Positions 21,445-26,339 of a stretch of DNA of 26,339 nt are shown piece by piece. The notes beneath the pieces were generated by a model. That model saw nothing but the letters and a program-made list of their open reading frames with translations. It was not told the origin of the DNA and did no database searches. The translations under genes and the position numbers were made by a program. Every line of letters starts with the position of its first letter. Within the stretch, counting starts at the first letter, position 1. Origin of the DNA: a virus. The DNA lies in IMG/VR virus record IMGVR_UViG_3300031603_000024, positions 1-26,339 of that record; one strand, given 5' to 3'.

Positions 21445-21488
21445 AAACGGCGGTGGTATAATTATATGTCATCGTCGTTTTATTTTTT
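21445..21488 (+). terminator. Rho-independent terminator before tape-measure gene
   Basis: AAACGGCGGTG (21445-21455) pairs with CATCGTCGTTT (21470-21480), with two G-T pairs, followed by TATTTTTT. It ends the gp26/gp51 transcription unit. The next late-promoter motif begins within its T-run. The remainder of 21360-21525 holds the IS605-like hairpin and no gene. Confidence 0.75.
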
Positions 21489-21503
21489 ATATATAATGTA
21501 TAT
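21487..21503 (+). promoter_or_regulatory. Candidate late promoter of the tape-measure gene
   Basis: The sequence is identical over 17 bp to the motif before the sheath gene and lies 23 bp upstream of the ATG. It directly follows a terminator, so a fresh promoter is needed here. Confidence 0.6.
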
Positions 21504-21525
21504 AAATTAAAATTATTCTATTTTA

Positions 21526-24500
21526 ATGGCTAAAGATACAAAAAAGAAATCCCTGGGAACAGTTGATCCGGAAAAAGGAGAAAAAAAAGATGAATTATTA
21601 AATTCAGTGAATTCCGTATTTGGCTCTATTGGGGATCAAATGGATTCCATGAATCAAGATTCAAAAAAACAATCATCTCTTTTCGTTGGCATCGGCAAGG
21701 TTCTTACCAAACTCCAAGAGGAACCCAAAAAAGACAAATCAAAAGGATCTGGCGCCGTTGGTGGCACTGCCGATATCAATAAATCCCTCTCGAAATTAAA
21801 TGAATCTATCCTGGCACAGACTGCAATCCAGAGTGCCTTACTCGCTACCATTGCAGGAGCTGGAAAGAAATTACCCAATGTTAAAACACTCGCCAAGCAA
21901 GATCTCGCCAAGCAAGCAGCAAAACTGAGTTCTATTATAAGTGGATTGAAAAATGCCAAGCCCGGAAAAATGGGTGGTGACAAGGAAAAAGGTGATGACA
22001 AGGAAAAAACTGGTGGCAAGGAAAAAACCGGCATAATGGATAAGGCTAAAAATCTCTTCAAGAAGGGACCTCCGGCCAAGTTAGATACATCAGGAATGTC
22101 TCAACTTCTCAGATTCATGAAAGAATTTTCAAAGTTAAATATTAAAGATAATAATAGTCCAATCTTTGAAATATTTACTCCGAAGAACACTGACAATATA
22201 ATCAACTTCGTTAAAGCAACCAAGAAATTAGGCCAAGGGAAAATTAGAAAATCGGTTGCCAATTTCCAACTTCTTGTACTTGGGGACAAAAAATCTCAGG
22301 GTATTGGTAGGGTATTATTAACCTTATCCAAAGAATTTAACAAAAAAGACCAGTCTGAATCTAAGAAAATAATAGCCCTCATTTTGGGATCCCTAACGAC
22401 GATTGCAACAGGGATAAAAGCTCTTGCTAAAGCTGCTGTCTTTTCAAAATTGGCAGTTGGTACCATTCGAGTATTCGTTCAGATTGTTCATTTATTAAAA
22501 GACGCCTTCTCAAAGGGAACTTTTGGATCAGAAACAGATAATGTAATTGCAAAAGTTGCGGAGTCTTTAGAGAGGATTGGTGGCACAATTATCAAACTGG
22601 CCCTTGTTGCTGTTCTAACTCCAATTGCCGCAGTCTCTGTGTTATTTATATATGGGACATTGCGTTTATTCCAGACATTAGGTAAGGGATCAAAAAGTAA
22701 AAAATTAAGAAGGGGAATTCGCTCTCTGACATTATTAGGATTTGGACTCATTACATTCGTGGTTGCTGCTACACTTTTTGCGGTAGTGATATTGAAAATA
22801 ATAGTCCCTCTTGTACTTGGAATTTTATTAATATCGGCCGTTGGTGTCATTTTTACATTACTTGGGACGCTTCGAAAGAAAATTAAAAAGGGAAGTAAGG
22901 CATTAATCGCAATATCGATTGGCCTTGTTGCGTTTACCCTTGGAGCATTTGCATTGACATTGGTAATGATGGTTTCCCCTCTACATTTACTTGCAGGAAT
23001 TGCGGTCATTGGAATGATGGGATTATTATTTACACTTCTTGGAGTTTTAAGAAAGCGAATAATAAAAGGGGCCTTTGCTATGTTAGCTATGTCAATTGGG
23101 CTTGTGATATTTTCTGCCGCACTATACATAATGACTCTTGCAATGAAAAACACTACCTGGAAAATGTTGGCAATGATGGGAGCCGCCATAGCAGGAATGG
23201 GACTGGCTGCATTTGGCATTGGATCAAAACTAAAAACAATTGTACGGGGTGCCATTGGTTTAGCCGCATTGGGAGTCAGTTTAATGATATTCTCCGTAGG
23301 ACTGTTAATATTTTCAAAGGCGTCAAAAGACTTGACCTGGGATAAATTGGCCATGCTTGGTGCCACTATAACGGGTCTGGGACTTGCTGCGTTTGTGATA
23401 GGAGAAAAGATCAAGACAATTTTAAAAGGTGCTCTTGGCTTGGCCGCATTGGGATTCAGTTTAATGATATTCTCCGTAGGACTGTTAATATTTTCAAAGG
23501 CATCGAAGAACTTAACCTGGGATAGATTGGCCATACTTGGCGCCACTATAACGGGTCTGGGACTTGCTGCGTTTGTGATAGGAGGAAAGATCAATACAAT
23601 TTTAAAAGGTGCTCTTGGCTTGGCCGCATTAGGAATCAATTTAATAATATTCTCCATAGGATTATTAATATTATCAAAGGCATCAAAAGACTTAACCTGG
23701 GATAAATTGGCCATGCTTGGTGCAGTAATTACGGGGTTAGGTATCGCTGCGGCTGTTATTGGTCAAAATATAAGTACAATTCTAATCGGTGCCGTTGGTT
23801 TAGCCGCATTAGGAGTCAATTTAATAATCTTCGCAACAGGAATGTTAATATTTTCGAAGGCATCAAAGAACTTAACCTGGGATAAGTTACTCATGCTTGG
23901 TGCAGTAATTACGGGGTTAGGCCTTGCCGCGGCAGTTCTTGGTATTCCCCCAGTATCCGGTTTTGTATTAATGGGCGCATTGGTTTTGACGGCACTTGCC
24001 GTACCACTAATTGCATTTGGTTTCGCAATTGGTTTATTTGGGGATTCTGCAGATAAATTAACGGAAAAAAATATAAAAATGACTGGTGAATTTATTTCCA
24101 TGTTAGCATTTAATGTTCCAAAATTAGTATTGGCAACCGTTGGGCTACCTGCATTATTAGGAATATCTGCAGCATTACCACTATTAGCAAAAGGCTTACA
24201 GGAACTAAGTAAGGTTCCTGAGTGGACAGAAAAACAAAGTGAAAACTTCTCATTCTTAATGGGAGCCCTTGTTAGTGGAATGTTAGAAACCGTATGGCCT
24301 CCATGGCATGCCGCAGGAGTATTGGCATCTATACCACTTGTTGTTGGAATGGGTGTTGCGTTACAAGAACTTTCAAAAGGACTACAAGAAGCCTCGAAAT
24401 TTAACTGGGCGGAATTTGATATTGTTCCCATTCAAACTGTTCTTGTAGGATTAGCGGAGGCATTTGCAATGGTTGGTCAGGCAAGTGGAGAAGGCAAGGG

Positions 24501-26339
24501 AATGCTTGGTGGAATAACGAGCATGATTGGAATATCTCCAAATTCTGTTTTAATTGGTATTAAGTCAGTAAGTGGTGCAAGTAAGGCCCTCACGGAAGTT
24601 GGTAAGGGCGTCAAGGCATTTTTTGACATGACCGATGGAATGCCAAAAGAATCATGGGCAGTTAATGATGATGGTAGTCCGGCAGAGGGTTCAGTTCCAC
24701 AAAGAATTGCAACCGTTCTGGGAGTGATTGGAAAAGTCTTCGGGGACATTGGGGCATCTGGGAATACAAATGACAGTCTCATTGGCATGGTATTTGGTAG
24801 TGACATGAAAAAATCGGACACTGAAGTTGGAATAGAATCAACTAAAAAAGTAGGCAAGACGTTAATATCCGTGACAGAAGGCGTCCAAGCATTTTACAAT
24901 ATGTCAAACGGTATGGGTGACGAAGCATGGGCAGTCAATGAAGACGATAGTCCGGCAGAGGGTTCAGTTCCACATAGAATCGCAACCGTTCTTGGAGTAA
25001 TCGGTAAGGTATTTGGTGACATTGGGGCATCCGGGAACACAAATAACAGTCTCATAGGGATGATATTTGGTAGTGACATGAAAAAATCAGATGTGGAAGT
25101 TGGTATAGATTCAACTAAAAAAGTAGGTCGATCTTTAATTTCTGTGGCACAAGGCGTTGAAGTCTTTTTCGATTTAACTAAAGATATGGGTAAAGCCGCA
25201 TGGGCAACTAATTCGGATGATAGTCCATCTAAAGATTCAATTCCTTATAGAATATCAACTGTTCTTGGAGTTGTGAATAAAGTATTTGCTGACATCGGGA
25301 AACAAGGTAGTGGCGGCAGTTTGATTAGTATGGTATTTGGTAATGATTTCAGTCAGAATAGTGTCAAGGTGGGATCTGAAAGTGTTGAGATGGCAGGAAA
25401 AGCCCTTTCAAAAATTGGAGCGTCCTTGGGTGAATTTTGGAAATTTACTGAGAGTTTGGGTTCCGGAGTATGGGATCTTGATTCGGAAGGTAAATTCAAA
25501 GATGGAACGATACCCCACAGAATATCAACTGTTCTTGGAGTAGTTAATTCCGTATTTTCGGAAATTGGAAACAACAAGCCAAAAAGCGTTTTGGGATTAT
25601 TATCAACTGTATTCTTAGGAACTACCCTTACAACCTCGGACACGGACAAGGGAATAGAGTCAGTTAAAAATGCAGGAAGTTCACTGATACAAATAACCAA
25701 AGGTCTTGGTGAATTTATAAAAATGACAAGTGCTCTTGGGTCTAATGCATTTAAATCTATAGGCACAGGTAAGAATGGAAGGTTATTATTTGCAGCCGAT
25801 TCGATACCAGCTAAAATAATTAGTGTTCTTGGAGTTATTAATCAATCGTTTGGTGAGATTGGAAGAAATGCAGGAGGAGGATCAGGTGGAGCGGAAGGAT
25901 TATTATCTGATGTATTTGGTTCAGCCACCAACGACAATTTCGTTAAAAAGGGAATTGAGTCTGTTAAGGGAATTGGGGAGATATTTACAGGCATTGCTGG
26001 TGGAATGAAATCTTTTGCAAATGTCGAGAGTATGCTCGGAGGAGCAACTATAGCACAACTTGGTATAAATATAGGCTTAGTTTTAACTGTCATATCCGGA
26101 GTCTTCCAGAAAATTGGTGAAGGTGGTGGCAGTGGTGGAATGTTTAGTGATGGAGACATACAAGATGGCGTTGAAGCGGTTCAGGGTATTGGTGCGGTAT
26201 TTGGGGAGATTGCAACTGGAATGAAAGAATTTGCCACTCTCCAACAAATGGGACTAAGCCCAGAGGATTTCAAAGTTGGTGGTGGTGGAATGGTTGACAA
26301 CATAAAGAATATCATGATGGCAGTCACCGGAGTATTTGC
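21526..26339 (+). CDS. Tape-measure protein, N-terminal 1604 residues (3' end outside window)
   Basis: One frame stays open from ATG 21526 to the window edge, at least 1604 codons. Layout: a polar N-terminus of about 190 residues with a Lys/Gly-rich linker (GGDKEKGDDKEKTGGKEK); a helical part; seven tandem 60-residue hydrophobic repeats (about residues 386-805); a second hydrophobic stretch; then six or more repeats of 90-100 residues (from about 1014). Great length, helical and hydrophobic repeats, and position behind gp26/gp51-like genes are those of tape-measure proteins (T4 gp29 role), which set tail length and pass into the cell on injection. The start has no Shine-Dalgarno (leader AAATTATTCTATTTTA) but follows a late-promoter motif. 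Several long minus-strand frames across it are repeat-driven shadows. A large membrane protein is the less likely alternative. Confidence 0.85.
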   Translation, partial: MAKDTKKKSLGTVDPEKGEKKDELLNSVNSVFGSIGDQMDSMNQDSKKQSSLFVGIGKVLTKLQEEPKKDKSKGSGAVGGTADINKSLSKLNESILAQTAIQSALLATIAGAGKKLPNVKTLAKQDLAKQAAKLSSIISGLKNAKPGKMGGDKEKGDDKEKTGGKEKTGIMDKAKNLFKKGPPAKLDTSGMSQLLRFMKEFSKLNIKDNNSPIFEIFTPKNTDNIINFVKATKKLGQGKIRKSVANFQLLVLGDKKSQGIGRVLLTLSKEFNKKDQSESKKIIALILGSLTTIATGIKALAKAAVFSKLAVGTIRVFVQIVHLLKDAFSKGTFGSETDNVIAKVAESLERIGGTIIKLALVAVLTPIAAVSVLFIYGTLRLFQTLGKGSKSKKLRRGIRSLTLLGFGLITFVVAATLFAVVILKIIVPLVLGILLISAVGVIFTLLGTLRKKIKKGSKALIAISIGLVAFTLGAFALTLVMMVSPLHLLAGIAVIGMMGLLFTLLGVLRKRIIKGAFAMLAMSIGLVIFSAALYIMTLAMKNTTWKMLAMMGAAIAGMGLAAFGIGSKLKTIVRGAIGLAALGVSLMIFSVGLLIFSKASKDLTWDKLAMLGATITGLGLAAFVIGEKIKTILKGALGLAALGFSLMIFSVGLLIFSKASKNLTWDRLAILGATITGLGLAAFVIGGKINTILKGALGLAALGINLIIFSIGLLILSKASKDLTWDKLAMLGAVITGLGIAAAVIGQNISTILIGAVGLAALGVNLIIFATGMLIFSKASKNLTWDKLLMLGAVITGLGLAAAVLGIPPVSGFVLMGALVLTALAVPLIAFGFAIGLFGDSADKLTEKNIKMTGEFISMLAFNVPKLVLATVGLPALLGISAALPLLAKGLQELSKVPEWTEKQSENFSFLMGALVSGMLETVWPPWHAAGVLASIPLVVGMGVALQELSKGLQEASKFNWAEFDIVPIQTVLVGLAEAFAMVGQASGEGKGMLGGITSMIGISPNSVLIGIKSVSGASKALTEVGKGVKAFFDMTDGMPKESWAVNDDGSPAEGSVPQRIATVLGVIGKVFGDIGASGNTNDSLIGMVFGSDMKKSDTEVGIESTKKVGKTLISVTEGVQAFYNMSNGMGDEAWAVNEDDSPAEGSVPHRIATVLGVIGKVFGDIGASGNTNNSLIGMIFGSDMKKSDVEVGIDSTKKVGRSLISVAQGVEVFFDLTKDMGKAAWATNSDDSPSKDSIPYRISTVLGVVNKVFADIGKQGSGGSLISMVFGNDFSQNSVKVGSESVEMAGKALSKIGASLGEFWKFTESLGSGVWDLDSEGKFKDGTIPHRISTVLGVVNSVFSEIGNNKPKSVLGLLSTVFLGTTLTTSDTDKGIESVKNAGSSLIQITKGLGEFIKMTSALGSNAFKSIGTGKNGRLLFAADSIPAKIISVLGVINQSFGEIGRNAGGGSGGAEGLLSDVFGSATNDNFVKKGIESVKGIGEIFTGIAGGMKSFANVESMLGGATIAQLGINIGLVLTVISGVFQKIGEGGGSGGMFSDGDIQDGVEAVQGIGAVFGEIATGMKEFATLQQMGLSPEDFKVGGGGMVDNIKNIMMAVTGVF
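22681..23940 (+). repeat. Seven tandem 180-bp (60-residue) repeats in the tape measure
   Basis: Units start at 22681, 22861, 23041, 23221, 23401, 23581 and 23761 without net indels, apart from a one-residue offset in the first two. The consensus runs GxKIKTILKGALGLAALG, then LMIFSVGLLIFSKASK, then LTWDKLAMLGA, then TGLGLAAFVI. The first three are diverged; units 4 and 5 are nearly identical in DNA, indicating recent duplication. Confidence 0.93.
24565..26175 (+). repeat. Second repeat series of 90-100 residues in the tape measure
   Basis: Units start near 24565, 24838, 25111, 25381, 25660 and 25960, with spacings of 273, 273, 270, 279 and 300 bp; a shorter one begins near 26176. Common parts are STKKVGKxLISVxxGV, then WAVNxDxSPAEGSVP, then RIATVLGVIGKVFGDIG, then SLIGMVFGSDMKKSD. 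The first two units are the most alike. Confidence 0.88.

Noticed and set aside
22488-23714. Minus-strand frame of 408 codons, and similar ones at 23763-24431 and 24477-24857
   Set aside because: They lie opposite the tape-measure repeats and simply mirror their periodic codon pattern. There is no ribosome binding site, and the rightward frame is continuous.

Overview
This window looks like part of the genome of a large, AT-rich, contractile-tailed bacteriophage (a myovirus distantly related to T4). It contains a two-motif large terminase, a tail sheath and tail tube in the T4 order 17-18-19, a T4 RNase H-like flap nuclease, a gp26/gp51-like pair and the start of a repetitive tape-measure protein. 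Phage-type accessory genes are also present: clustered tRNAs, a peptide deformylase, a free-standing homing endonuclease and many tiny genes. No host gene is visible and the host cannot be named from the sequence. Function calls rest on motifs read by eye; no database search was run.

Left arm (1-4900), all transcribed leftward. Five credible tRNAs (Met/CAT, Pro/TGG, Thr/TGT, Tyr/GTA, Gly/TCC) and a sixth, aberrant Tyr-like tRNA lie at 187-1032. They are followed by about a dozen small genes of 31-145 codons. Recognisable among these are a complete peptide deformylase, two MSRSY(R/K)K paralogues and a small conserved phage/plasmid protein. Several share a distinctive promoter: a TTCCGTATATT box exactly 4 bp before TATAAT. 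A perfect 12-bp stem at 3043-3078 ends one transcription unit.

Divergent centre (4845-5175). This gene-free spacer separates the leftward small genes from the rightward half. It holds four perfect 26-bp tandem repeats plus a partial fifth. Each carries, on the minus strand, the same TATAATTAA as the leftward promoters. It is a candidate control region or replication origin.

Right arm (5176-26339), all transcribed rightward. The order is: flap/RNase H nuclease; small Lys-rich protein (possibly clamp-loader related); 656-residue virion protein with a T4 gp14-like neck segment; putative small terminase; large terminase; a giant 1265-residue tail sheath; tail tube; strong terminator; Vsr-like homing endonuclease; DHH phosphoesterase; CHAP/NlpC-like cell-wall hydrolase; gp26-like hub protein; overlapping gp51-like frame with no good start of its own, probably reached by +1 frameshifting; an IS605-like hairpin; terminator; tape-measure protein running off the window. 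A TTATATATAA motif precedes four of these genes and is a candidate late promoter, comparable in position to the T4 late TATAAATA box.

Together the right arm encodes DNA packaging (terminases), neck, tail shaft (sheath, tube, tape measure) and tail assembly or baseplate factors. The left arm supplies translation-support and probable host-takeover functions. The most unusual points are the 26-bp repeat array, the exact 60-residue repeat ladder in the tape measure, the doubled sheath size, the likely +1 frameshift before the tape measure, and the shared leftward promoter design.
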